NCBI GenBank assembly: GCA_903822375.1
Contig: CAIJOU010000948.1
Span: 1 to 23,538, forward strand
Direction of reading: 5' to 3'
DNA: 23,538 bases
Origin: Candidatus Hydrogenedentota bacterium
GTDB lineage: Bacteria > Hydrogenedentota > Hydrogenedentia > Hydrogenedentales > CAITNO01
The notes under the pieces are model-generated. The model had not been told where the DNA came from and searched no databases. It saw nothing but the letters and a program-made list of their open reading frames with translations. The position numbers and the translations under genes were made by a program. This document shows, piece by piece, positions 7,733 through 15,286 of this stretch (position 1 is its first letter; every line of letters begins with the position of its first letter).

Positions 7733-8069
7733 TTGTCAAATCCTCCAGTTGTGGTCATTCTTCTTGTCGCTCAAAGCGCCGAGAAGTGCTGATAATAGAC
7801 GAATCATGCGTGATTCTTGGGTGTGTTGTTGACCCGTACTTGAGTATGCCTGATGCAGGTTAGTCCCTGATTAGGATGACGTCAGAAGTTCCGCCCGGCT
7901 TTCCCTACGAGATAGAGGCGGGGCAGAATGCCGCGCATGGTAATCTTTGAAGCAAGTGACCATGCTTGCCCCACAGGACAAGTGGAAGTACAGGGATAGA
8001 CACTTGTACGCACAGGCCGGAACCGTTTGTGTATGATTTCCCCATCCTGTCAATCCGGGTAGACCTGCA
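7733..8069. other. Intergenic stretch between HAD phosphatase and symporter genes
   Basis: These ~337 bases hold no recognisable gene. The minus-strand ORF 7871-8053 has a Cys/Ser-rich product with no family pattern and is probably chance. The left end contains the GGAGGA ribosome binding site of the HAD gene, and the stretch should also contain its promoter. No riboswitch-like or repeat structure was recognised. Confidence 0.35.
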
Positions 8070-9401
8070 TCACTCCTCGGCCGGAACCGTCTCGGGCATC
8101 AATTGGGCGCCTTCTGAATGCGCAACGTAGGTTGCGCAGGTAAGGTCGCCGATAACATTGACCACAGTGCGGCACATGTCCAAGATACGGTCAACGCCGA
8201 TGACAATCGCAATCAGGGCCGGATTGATGCCGACGGTAGACAAAACCACCACGATGAAGGGTATCGAGGCTGCTGGAACACCGGCAGTCCCAATTCCGCC
8301 CAGAATGGCCATGTAGAGAACCATCAGTTGCTGGCCCAGCGTCAGATGGACCCCCGCGACCTGCGCCAGGAACAGCACAGTGACACCTTCAAACAAAGCA
8401 GTACCGTTCTGATTGGCAGTTGCGCCGACGGTAAGCACAAATGAGTTGATGTCGCGGGGCACCCCCAACTGTCTTTCGCACTCGCGTAGCGCGGTCGGCA
8501 GGGTCGCGTTGGACGAGGAGGTGGAGAAGGCCGTGATCATTACCGTCTTTACCCGGCGGAAGAATTCAAGGGGCGAAATGCGCGACAGCACGGCGACTGA
8601 AATTGAGTAAACGACAAAGAGGTGTATCGCCAATCCGGCAAGGACTGTGGCCACAAACCATCCCAGACTGATGAGCATTCCGAATCCAAAGCGCGACGTC
8701 ATGGTAAACAGCAGCGCGCACACCGCGTAGGGCGCGAGATGCATCACAAGCCCGATTCCCTTCGACACGGCCTCGTACACCCCCTCCAGAACCGCTATGA
8801 CTGGATTGGCCTTGTCACCGATGAGCGTGAGGGTCATGCCGAAAAACAGCGAGAAGAACATCAGGCCCAGCATGTCAGGAGGGTCGAGGGAGACTGACCG
8901 GACGACGTTAGTGGGGGCAATCATCTTTACCGCAGTCATTAGCGGTGCCTCGGATGAGTCCGCTGCTGTTTTGGCGGTTGCGACTTTTGCCTGCGCCTCA
9001 GTGCCGTACCGCTCCTGCAGCCGCCGGCTGACCTCAGGCGAAATCCGCTCCCCTGGCCGCACCGCGTTGGAAAGACCCAAGCCGATTCCAACCGATATCG
9101 CAGAGACCACCAGGGTGTAACCCAAGCATTTTACCCCCACCCGGCCGAGGCGCCGAATATCGCCAATGCCGGCCACGCCCAGCGTCAACGAGGTGAACAC
9201 CAGCGGCACCACCAGCATCAGCAGCAGACGCAGAAACAACTGTCCGACAGGTTCGGTAATCTGGTTGGTGAACCACTGAAGCGGCCCAGCCCCGTCCCCC
9301 AGCCAGGCATTGAGAACTCCACCCGTTGCGGCACCACCCACCAACCCGATCAAGATTCGGTTGTGGAGCGGCCACTTCTTACGGTAAGACTCTTCTGACA
9401 T
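8070..9401 (-). CDS. Dicarboxylate/amino acid:cation symporter (DAACS, GltP/DctA family)
   Basis: This 443-residue membrane protein has the architecture of glutamate/aspartate/C4-dicarboxylate:Na+ or H+ symporters. Diagnostic blocks are the serine-rich re-entrant loop FSTSSSNATLP (about 292-302), the cation-binding NQNGTAL in TM7 (330-336), the second re-entrant loop near GVPAASIP (374-381), and DRILDMCRTVVNVIGD in TM8 (404-419). The TM8 Arg in DMCRT is often linked to acidic substrates, so aspartate, glutamate or a C4-dicarboxylate is likely. An extended hydrophilic loop (about 115-155) lies in the N-terminal half. It ends just before the HAD gene and starts 67 bases after the DUF5690 gene, so the two transporters may share a transcript. 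Confidence 0.92.
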   Translation of the reverse strand: MSEESYRKKWPLHNRILIGLVGGAATGGVLNAWLGDGAGPLQWFTNQITEPVGQLFLRLLLMLVVPLVFTSLTLGVAGIGDIRRLGRVGVKCLGYTLVVSAISVGIGLGLSNAVRPGERISPEVSRRLQERYGTEAQAKVATAKTAADSSEAPLMTAVKMIAPTNVVRSVSLDPPDMLGLMFFSLFFGMTLTLIGDKANPVIAVLEGVYEAVSKGIGLVMHLAPYAVCALLFTMTSRFGFGMLISLGWFVATVLAGLAIHLFVVYSISVAVLSRISPLEFFRRVKTVMITAFSTSSSNATLPTALRECERQLGVPRDINSFVLTVGATANQNGTALFEGVTVLFLAQVAGVHLTLGQQLMVLYMAILGGIGTAGVPAASIPFIVVVLSTVGINPALIAIVIGVDRILDMCRTVVNVIGDLTCATYVAHSEGAQLMPETVPAEE

Positions 9402-9468
9402 GCCAAGGCTGACCCCCGTCTATTGGGACACACATACTGCTATCGGGCAATCTTACAACATGCCGGGA

Positions 9469-10815
9469 TCAGTCCGCCTCTTGCATGGCGCACGCCGCCG
9501 ACTGGCCGCAGGCAAACTCACTGAAAGAACTCTCCGGCGCCTCAGCCTTTCTTGCCGCTCTCGCGAAGTCCAAATAGCTTATTATCAGTAGAACGACGCC
9601 GAAAACAGACATGACATAGCCAAATTGGATAAAGAAGTCCAGGCGTGTCGCGCTGGCCTGGAAAAGGTCCTTGTAAAGCTGCAAAGCCGTGGAACCGGTA
9701 TATCCGACCGCGTCACAAACGTAAATGGCAAAGACGGCCGTCCCGACGGTGCGCGTCGCTGCCACAAGCCGGTCGAACAACACCGAGCCATAGGGAACGT
9801 ATGCGAGATAGCCGCCGACCCCGACCAGAATCATCCAGGTGAGGCCGCTAATCCATCCCGCCTCCAGCATGAGATTGCTCACGCCGACAAGAATGCATCC
9901 CCCGACAAGAAGCCCGTAAACCGCAAGCAGGGCGATGCGGTTGTCACGTATCCACGAGAGGGGGACCAGCGTGGCCAGCACACCCAGGGCAACCCAGAAC
10001 TCTGTGCGGGTGAACACCGCCGGCGCCTGACCGTACCCGAGGGACTTGAACAGTTCGACGCCGTAGTTGTCGCGGAAATCGCGGTACGCGGTCAGGGCGA
10101 AATAGACCACGAGCAGCATGGACAGGCCCACGGCAAAACGACGGATAAAGTTCCAGCGCTCCTGTCCGGTCATGGGGCGCCGCAGGACGCGCTCCGCAAC
10201 ATCAGCAGTGTTTGGCTCGGGCAGCACGTCAAGCAGGACCGCCGACATGAGGAAAAGGGGTAGGAAAGCCAGTCCCGTCACAAAAGGCATCCAGTATTCA
10301 GATACCCCGAGCCCCAGAATCCAGCGTCCAACGTCCTTGACGACGCCGCTGGCGATGATAAAGGAGCAACTGAGCCCCGCCAGTTGAATTTCCGAGCTGC
10401 GTCGTCCTTCCAGATAGGAAACAACGAAACCCCAGACCATTCCAAGCGGAAGGCCGTTCAGAAAAATAGCGGCGATCTTCCAAGGCCCGGGCAGTACTGC
10501 GAAGAGGAACAGCGCGCCTTCGGCAACGGCTATCGCGCCCAGCAGGAAACCCAGTCGCTGCCCCCTTTTCACTTCGGTGCAAACCTTGATACCGGCATAT
10601 TTGGAGAGGGTATAGCCGATAATCTGGCTGATTACAAACACGGTCTTGAGTTCCAGCATCCCGCCGAACGCCGCCTGTCCGGAGTACATTCCGGCGGCGA
10701 AGGGCTTGCGAAACGCGTACATGCAGAAGTACGTGGCGAACGACGTGGCAACCGCCCAGACCGTCAACACAATCGACGGCCGACGTTCAAGATATTGTTG
10801 GATCCACACGCGCAT
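9469..10815 (-). CDS. DUF5690 family MFS-like transporter
   Basis: This membrane protein of ~448 residues has about twelve hydrophobic segments. Characteristic DUF5690 blocks are TYFCMYAFRKPFAAG near the N-terminus, SKYAGIKVCTEVKRG, FLNGLPLGMVWGFVVSYLEG, SGVVKDVGRWIL and YRDFRDNYGVELF. The family belongs to the major facilitator fold, but its substrates are not established. The frame is open to a TTG at 10851. I prefer the ATG at 10815, which follows AGAGGAG closely on the minus strand and starts at MRVWIQQYLERRPS. The C-terminal ~25 residues are a non-membrane tail. It is probably co-transcribed with the downstream symporter (67-base gap), suggesting uptake or export of related organic acids or amino acids. 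Confidence 0.88.
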   Translation of the reverse strand: MRVWIQQYLERRPSIVLTVWAVATSFATYFCMYAFRKPFAAGMYSGQAAFGGMLELKTVFVISQIIGYTLSKYAGIKVCTEVKRGQRLGFLLGAIAVAEGALFLFAVLPGPWKIAAIFLNGLPLGMVWGFVVSYLEGRRSSEIQLAGLSCSFIIASGVVKDVGRWILGLGVSEYWMPFVTGLAFLPLFLMSAVLLDVLPEPNTADVAERVLRRPMTGQERWNFIRRFAVGLSMLLVVYFALTAYRDFRDNYGVELFKSLGYGQAPAVFTRTEFWVALGVLATLVPLSWIRDNRIALLAVYGLLVGGCILVGVSNLMLEAGWISGLTWMILVGVGGYLAYVPYGSVLFDRLVAATRTVGTAVFAIYVCDAVGYTGSTALQLYKDLFQASATRLDFFIQFGYVMSVFGVVLLIISYLDFARAARKAEAPESSFSEFACGQSAACAMQEAD

Positions 10816-11034
10816 TCGCTCCTCTTTCTGCCAGCCCAGCGAGGCGTACAAGGGGTTCAGGCTTCAATAGCATGCCGGGAAAATGTTAGTGATGCGTTAG
10901 CCATGGAAGTGGCCCCCTTTGCCTGACTGCAAAGAGTACGCCGAAGCTAATCACCCGCTAACGGTCCGGTGGTAAAACTACACGCGATTCCTCTGCCGGA
11001 GGAGGCTGGAAAGGCCCAAAGGACAGGTGTTCTT

Positions 11035-11319
11035 ATGCTGATGCGTGAGATCGAGAGCCGACTTAAGGAATGCGCCAACGTGCGGGAGGCATGTGTTGTG
11101 CCGGTGCACGTATTCGCAGGAACGGCACGTTATCATGCCTTCGTTGTCTTGAGAAAAAACACGCCTGCTGTCCGTGAACAATTTCAGGTCCACTGCAATG
11201 TGCGCCTAAAGCAGGCTTGTCTCGCTGTTGAAATGCAGTTGATGGAGCGCCTTCCAAGGACAGCGGCGGGCACCGTGTCCCGGCACACTCTGGCGGCTTT
11301 GGAAAGGGCCAACGCATGA
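11035..11319 (+). CDS. Stand-alone AMP-binding-enzyme C-terminal-like domain protein, key Lys replaced
   Basis: The product of ~94 residues reads like the mobile C-terminal domain (AMP-binding_C) of acyl-CoA synthetases or adenylation domains. It contains REIESRLKECANVREACVV, a YHAFVVL strand and LPRTAAGTVSRHTL at the end. In true synthetases the last motif is LPRTxxGKxxR, with the Lys that catalyses adenylation. Here that Lys is Thr (AAGT). The large N-terminal adenylation domain is absent upstream; the neighbouring gene is a transporter on the other strand. The ATG at 11035 follows AAAGGA and starts exactly at the domain hinge. A GTG at 10969 is an alternative with no ribosome binding site. 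It may be an accessory or regulatory domain, or a remnant. The stop overlaps a possible ATG of the next ORF by four bases. Confidence 0.6.
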   Translation: MLMREIESRLKECANVREACVVPVHVFAGTARYHAFVVLRKNTPAVREQFQVHCNVRLKQACLAVEMQLMERLPRTAAGTVSRHTLAALERANA

Positions 11320-11363
11320 GCGTGGGGTGCGGGAATTCAGTGGGGCATGGAGGCCCGGGAAAA

Positions 11364-11609
11364 ATGAGTCCGCCTGTTGTGCGCGACCGACGCCATGTGC
11401 GCCAATGGGTGGTATTTTACATGACACTAGGCTATACGGAACCGCAGAGTGAGGTCCTGGCCGAACAACTTTGCAGCAACTGCAAACGCGGGGATCGCAT
11501 CACGGTTGACGAGAAGTATGCCTTCCAGAAATACAGGAGGTCCCGTCGCCGTATCCCGCAATTGCTGTCTCTGGCTGATATCGTCCACGCCATTTCGAGA
11601 TCCCAATAA
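11364..11609 (+). CDS. Small hypothetical protein, basic
   Basis: I do not recognise this protein. It is 81 residues from the ATG at 11364, which follows GGAGG at 11349-11353. An alternative start at 11316 overlaps the preceding stop (ATGA) and would add a Gly-rich leader of 16 residues. The product is basic, with RDRRHVRQWVVFYMTLGY near the start, a Cys pair in LCSNCKRGD, and a YRRSRRRIPQLLSL segment. It lacks a signal peptide and membrane segments. Tight coupling to the AMP-binding_C-like gene suggests a joint role. A small nucleic-acid- or protein-binding factor is possible but unproven. Confidence 0.5.
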   Translation: MSPPVVRDRRHVRQWVVFYMTLGYTEPQSEVLAEQLCSNCKRGDRITVDEKYAFQKYRRSRRRIPQLLSLADIVHAISRSQ

Positions 11610-11644
11610 TGCCACACATGTCGATTACGACATAGGAGAAACAG

Positions 11645-11893
11645 ATGAAGAAGCCTATTCTGGATATCACCCCGTTTTGTGACAAGCATGGCAGGCTGCC
11701 GGAGACGGACCGGGCCGCCCTGTGGAAATTCGGCGTTGAAGGCCAGTCCATTTCCTTCTGGGGCACCCTGGCCGAGGCATCCTCCTCCGCTTCGCTGTAT
11801 GCGCGCATCCACGCTTTGGAGAACGCGACCTTTCAGCTCATGGATTATCACCCGGCGCCCAGGGTTCACAGAGTGACGAGTTTTGACAACTAA
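11645..11893 (+). CDS. Small hypothetical protein, 82 residues
   Basis: The family is not recognised. The product (MKKPILDITPFCDKHGRLPE at the start) is soluble, with no signal peptide, and has a mixed strand/helix pattern including a WKFGVEGQSISFWGTLAEA stretch. The ATG has a clear ribosome binding site (AGGAGA) a few bases upstream. It is the third small plus-strand gene in a row, 35 bases after its neighbour and ~100 bases before a DUF1559 prepilin gene that has its own strong ribosome binding site. The three small genes may form one transcript with the prepilin, ending at the hairpin at 13040-13067. Confidence 0.6.
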   Translation: MKKPILDITPFCDKHGRLPETDRAALWKFGVEGQSISFWGTLAEASSSASLYARIHALENATFQLMDYHPAPRVHRVTSFDN

Positions 11894-11992
11894 AGAACCG
11901 GCTAATTTGGCCTTGGGCACTTGTTCAGGCCGTTTTCTTGACCCATTGAAGCGGACTTTTTAAAGCACAAACAACGAACGAGGAGAAGAAAC

Positions 11993-13015
11993 ATGCGAAT
12001 GAGTAGAAACGGATTCACACTGATTGAGCTGTTGGTGGTGATCGCCATCATCGGCATATTGGCGGCGATTCTGCTGCCAGCGCTCGCGCGGGCGCGGGAA
12101 TCGGCACGGCGCTCAAGCTGCCAGAACAATCTGAAGCAGATGGGCGTTGTTCTGAAGATGTACAACAATGAGGCGGGCAGCGGCAAGTTCCCCCCGATGC
12201 AGGGCATTTCCCCCTACTATACGGACGGTACGGGTGGCATCGCGGCGGGCTGCACCTCGCAGGACGAGCCTGAGATTGGCCCGCTTCCCACGGCCATCTA
12301 CCCTGAATACTTGACGGACTGGCAGGTGCTGGTTTGCCCATCGGCACCCGATGCGGGTCCGGCAAAGGATGCGATAGCCATCATCGGCGACAAGCCGGGA
12401 CAGGTGTGCAGCAGTCCCTACAAGGGTCAGGCGGACAATATATCCGACCATTACCAATATTTCGGGTGGGTCATAGACCGCTGCGACGGCAGTTACCTCA
12501 CGACTGACCTCACCCTCGTAAGCGGTCTGCTCGGCGTCACCCTGCCCGCCGGTGCGCAGGGTCCCTCACAAATCCTGGCGGTTGCCCTGCCGCTCTTCAC
12601 CGGGGGTGCCTTTGGCCGCGGCCCTGCGGCAAACGGCGCCGCCATCCGCAGTCTATTGGACAGCGACATTGATGTCACCTCCAGCCCGATGGCATCCATG
12701 ATTAATGGTGGCACCACCTCAGGCAACGGCGGCGGCAAGACCATCTACCGGCTGCGCGAGGGAATTGAACGTTTCATGATCACTGACATCAACAACGCCG
12801 CAGGCAGCGCAATGGCGCAATCCAGCCTGCCCGTCTATTGGGACAGCGTCAGCAGCACGCCCGGCGCGGCGGCCGCGTTCAACCATGTCCCCGGCGGAGC
12901 AAACGTGCTGTACATGGACGGGCACTGCGAATTCAACAAGTACGATAAGAATGGCAAGTTCCCCGCCAACGCACCCTGGGCCAACACCTATGGCATGATC
13001 GCCGCTTCATTCTAA
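11993..13015 (+). CDS. DUF1559 prepilin-like protein (type II pseudopilin leader)
   Basis: The 340-residue protein begins with a short basic leader and GFTLIELLVV. Prepilin peptidase would cleave after Gly7 and methylate Phe8, with the conserved Glu at +5. A hydrophobic helix follows, then the LLPALARARESARRSSCQNN block and a long exported domain rich in Gly/Ser/Thr. The C-terminal VPGGANVLYMDGHCEF is the conserved DUF1559 tail motif. The family is greatly expanded in planctomycetes and relatives; members are thought to be surface or secretion-linked pseudopilins, but functions are poorly known. CGAGGAG upstream of the ATG is a strong ribosome binding site. Its N-terminal third is closely similar, at DNA level too, to the gene at 15287-16279 on the opposite strand. 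Confidence 0.92.
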   Translation: MRMSRNGFTLIELLVVIAIIGILAAILLPALARARESARRSSCQNNLKQMGVVLKMYNNEAGSGKFPPMQGISPYYTDGTGGIAAGCTSQDEPEIGPLPTAIYPEYLTDWQVLVCPSAPDAGPAKDAIAIIGDKPGQVCSSPYKGQADNISDHYQYFGWVIDRCDGSYLTTDLTLVSGLLGVTLPAGAQGPSQILAVALPLFTGGAFGRGPAANGAAIRSLLDSDIDVTSSPMASMINGGTTSGNGGGKTIYRLREGIERFMITDINNAAGSAMAQSSLPVYWDSVSSTPGAAAAFNHVPGGANVLYMDGHCEFNKYDKNGKFPANAPWANTYGMIAASF

Positions 13016-13039
13016 CGACAAATCGGGAAGGCGTGACTG

Positions 13040-13067
13040 AAAGGCGCGGGCCGAAGCCCGCGCCTTT
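13040..13067 (+). terminator. Strong hairpin terminator after the prepilin gene
   Basis: A perfect 12-bp stem, AAAGGCGCGGGC (13040-13051) paired with GCCCGCGCCTTT (13056-13067), encloses a CGAA tetraloop. It begins 25 bases after the prepilin stop and has a short T-run at the stem base. The symmetric sequence could also stop the minus-strand btaB transcript arriving from the right. It lies in a ~280-base gap that otherwise shows no gene. Confidence 0.8.
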
Positions 13068-13295
13068 CCCCATTCCTGTCCCGATTGACAGCTCCCAACC
13101 AATGCCCAGCGGCCGGTTCTGAGAGAAGATCCCCATTGAACGGGACAGCCTTCCCGCTCCCTTGAGTGTAGACCAAGCAATTGCGAGGGGATCTCTCCAA
13201 AGAGAGCGCCTTGCGACTGCCGCAGTTCATTCAGCAACAGCGGCAACCTCTTCAGCCCTGGCCATTGGCCGAATTTCGCAGCACTTCCCCCAGCC

Positions 13296-14027
13296 TCAGT
13301 TTGCCCGTCCCACGAAGATGTAGAACGGGACGCGCGCCACTGGCATGTACGGCACGCGTGCCCGGCGCTCCAGGACGTGGATGCTTAGGAGCCGTTTCTG
13401 CAGGTAGGGAAGATGGTCCGGACTGGGAAACACGTTGTCGGCGGCGAACCATACCGGCCAAAACGCGCGCGTTCGCCACGGATGGCGCAGCCGGCCGTCT
13501 TCTGGGTGTTTGCGCGCAACGTAGAAATCCACCACCCCCACCTGGCCGCCCTGTTCAACAAGCCGACATGCGTGATCTATCGCGGCGAACCAGTCGGGAA
13601 TCATGGTGAGCGAGTAGGAAAAGGTCACGAGATCCGCCCGGCCCTCCGGCGGAACAAACGACGTGGCGTCAGCCTCGACCGTCTCCACGTTGCGCCATCC
13701 GTTGCGCGCGATCCTTTCGCGGGCCTGGCCCAGCAGGGACGGGCAGAGGTCCACGATGTAGACCCTTTTCAGCCCGCGAAGGCGCTCTTCGCCCAGCGCC
13801 TCGACGTTTGCGCCTGTTCCGCCGCCCATGTCCACCCAAACGCCACCTTCGGGCGCAGTGACAAGCGACAGCATTGCCTCCCGCCCTTTCAGGAGACGCC
13901 TGCGGAAATCGTCATAGTCGCGGGCCTGGTTTCGATAGAAGCCTTCAAGGCGTTCTGCATGGCTGTTTCCTCCGGACGAACCGCGCACGATGTGATACAA
14001 GACCCGCATGTCGCCGGCAATGTTCAT
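13296..14027 (-). CDS. btaB: S-adenosylmethionine:diacylglycerylhomoserine N-methyltransferase (BtaB-type)
   Basis: This class I SAM-dependent methyltransferase has 243 residues. It carries VDMGGGTGANVE (motif I, 65-76), YIVDLCPSLL (motif II region) and VTFSYSLTMIPDWFAAIDHA (motif IV region). BtaB adds three methyl groups to the amino group of diacylglyceryl-homoserine to give the betaine lipid DGTS. The N-terminal SHAERLEGFYRNQARDYDDF and the FWPVWFAADNVFPSPDHLPY stretch resemble, from memory, the methyltransferase half of the fused eukaryotic BTA1 more than the short proteobacterial BtaB. The gene starts 12 bases after btaA on the same strand, which strongly supports the assignment. Its likely site of action is the inner face of the inner membrane. 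Confidence 0.85.
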   Translation of the reverse strand: MNIAGDMRVLYHIVRGSSGGNSHAERLEGFYRNQARDYDDFRRRLLKGREAMLSLVTAPEGGVWVDMGGGTGANVEALGEERLRGLKRVYIVDLCPSLLGQARERIARNGWRNVETVEADATSFVPPEGRADLVTFSYSLTMIPDWFAAIDHACRLVEQGGQVGVVDFYVARKHPEDGRLRHPWRTRAFWPVWFAADNVFPSPDHLPYLQKRLLSIHVLERRARVPYMPVARVPFYIFVGRAN

Positions 14028-14039
14028 GGACGCCCCCTT

Positions 14040-15239
14040 TTACGCGGCCGCGAAATCGGCAATGTGGAAACACCCGTACATGTGCACGCGGTCGCGCGCG
14101 TGCAATTCGGCCGCCAGTTCGTGATTGTACCGCAGCATTTCACCCACACGGCGGGAACCGCCCGGGGTCTGCACGATGAGCGGGTCGACATAGTCGACCT
14201 TCATGCCGCCGCTTCTGAACAGCACGCGCGCGTTGGGCGCCGCCTTGTCCACGATGGCCTGCCACTCGCTCTGCAGCCAGTCCTGCCGGTGCGAGGCCAG
14301 CCAGTCCATGTGGTCCAGCAGCACGAAACGGGAAATCTGCCCGGGGTGCCTGCGGAGGTATCCCTCGACCGTGTCCGTTGCAACGGTGACCCGGTCGACC
14401 AGTCCGTCCTTGAGTCGCAGGAAGTTCTGCTCCTTGAGGTATTCCGGGCAGCAGTGCCTGGAGTAGCCGCCCGCGAAATAGACCCACCAGAAGTAATTGT
14501 CCCTCAGCGGCAGTTCCGCGAAAACAGCGTCGAGGCACTGCTCCATGAGCTGGGCAACCCCGCCGGGGAAGTGCCGCTCGACCTGTTCGCGCTGCGCCTT
14601 GGGCACGCCTGCCAGATAGAGTGCAAAGTCCGTGCAGATCAGGCGGCGCATTATGGGCGTCCAGATGGCGTTGCGGATGAAACCGTAGTAGAGTTCGCGC
14701 TGCCGCTCGATATTGTCTGCCATGAACATCTGGGTGACACCCAGGCGCACTTCCGGCTTGCCGTCAAGATGCCGGCTTATAAGGCGCGCTATTAACCCCG
14801 TTGTGCCATGAAAGTAGTAGGAATTACGGGGGCGACCCGTGGAGAAGTAGTACAGGTGCCTGTCCCAGAATTCGCGCGCGGACTGGGACAGCACCGGGCG
14901 CAGCCTTTCACCGTAAATCCGGTCGGCGTCGTCCAGCCTGCCCCTGCCGAAAATGCGGAAGAAGGAATCATAGTCGAGGCGGCGAATGCCGGCAAGCTTC
15001 AGTTCCAGCACGGCGTTCTGTCGGGGATTCATGTCCACGGCATGAATGCGCCGGGGGCCGTCAAGCGCGTAGTCCAGGGCGTTGCACCCGGCGGAGGTGA
15101 TGACCAGCACCTCGTCGTTCTCGTTCAGGTCGAGCGCCACGCGGTCGATGCGCGGGTCCTCCCAGCAGGTGTTGTAGACGAGGTTGTGCGTGTGCATGTA
15201 TCTAAACGCCGTGTTGCTCATCGCTTTCACAATGCCCAT
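14040..15239 (-). CDS. btaA: S-adenosylmethionine:diacylglycerol 3-amino-3-carboxypropyltransferase (BtaA, DUF3419)
   Basis: This 399-residue protein matches the DUF3419/BtaA family. Supporting blocks are NLVYNTCWEDPRIDR (19-33), ITSAGCNALDYAL (47-59), AVDMNPRQNAVLELKLAGI (67-85) and DHMDWLA in the C-terminal half. BtaA transfers the aminocarboxypropyl group of S-adenosylmethionine to diacylglycerol, the first committed step to the phosphorus-free lipid DGTS. The frame is open upstream to 15413, but the ATG at 15239 follows AAGGAGAT with good spacing and begins at the conserved region; the upstream extension is Arg-rich and unlike the family. btaB follows after 12 bases. A DUF1559 prepilin gene lies 47 bases upstream on the same strand. 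In other bacteria btaAB is induced by phosphate starvation; no Pho box was recognised here. Confidence 0.92.
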   Translation of the reverse strand: MGIVKAMSNTAFRYMHTHNLVYNTCWEDPRIDRVALDLNENDEVLVITSAGCNALDYALDGPRRIHAVDMNPRQNAVLELKLAGIRRLDYDSFFRIFGRGRLDDADRIYGERLRPVLSQSAREFWDRHLYYFSTGRPRNSYYFHGTTGLIARLISRHLDGKPEVRLGVTQMFMADNIERQRELYYGFIRNAIWTPIMRRLICTDFALYLAGVPKAQREQVERHFPGGVAQLMEQCLDAVFAELPLRDNYFWWVYFAGGYSRHCCPEYLKEQNFLRLKDGLVDRVTVATDTVEGYLRRHPGQISRFVLLDHMDWLASHRQDWLQSEWQAIVDKAAPNARVLFRSGGMKVDYVDPLIVQTPGGSRRVGEMLRYNHELAAELHARDRVHMYGCFHIADFAAA

Positions 15240-15286
15240 GCTCTGATCTCCTTGTTGGTGCAATGCAAGTGACGGATCGTTTGGGC

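Noticed and set aside
7871..8053. Minus-strand ORF of 60 codons between the HAD and symporter genes
   Set aside because: No ribosome binding site, Cys/Ser/His-rich composition and no family pattern.
13413..14795. Long plus-strand ORF (460 codons) across btaB and btaA
   Set aside because: It lies antisense to two clear enzyme genes, has no family pattern and is rich in Arg/His/Val, as expected for a shadow frame in high-G+C DNA.
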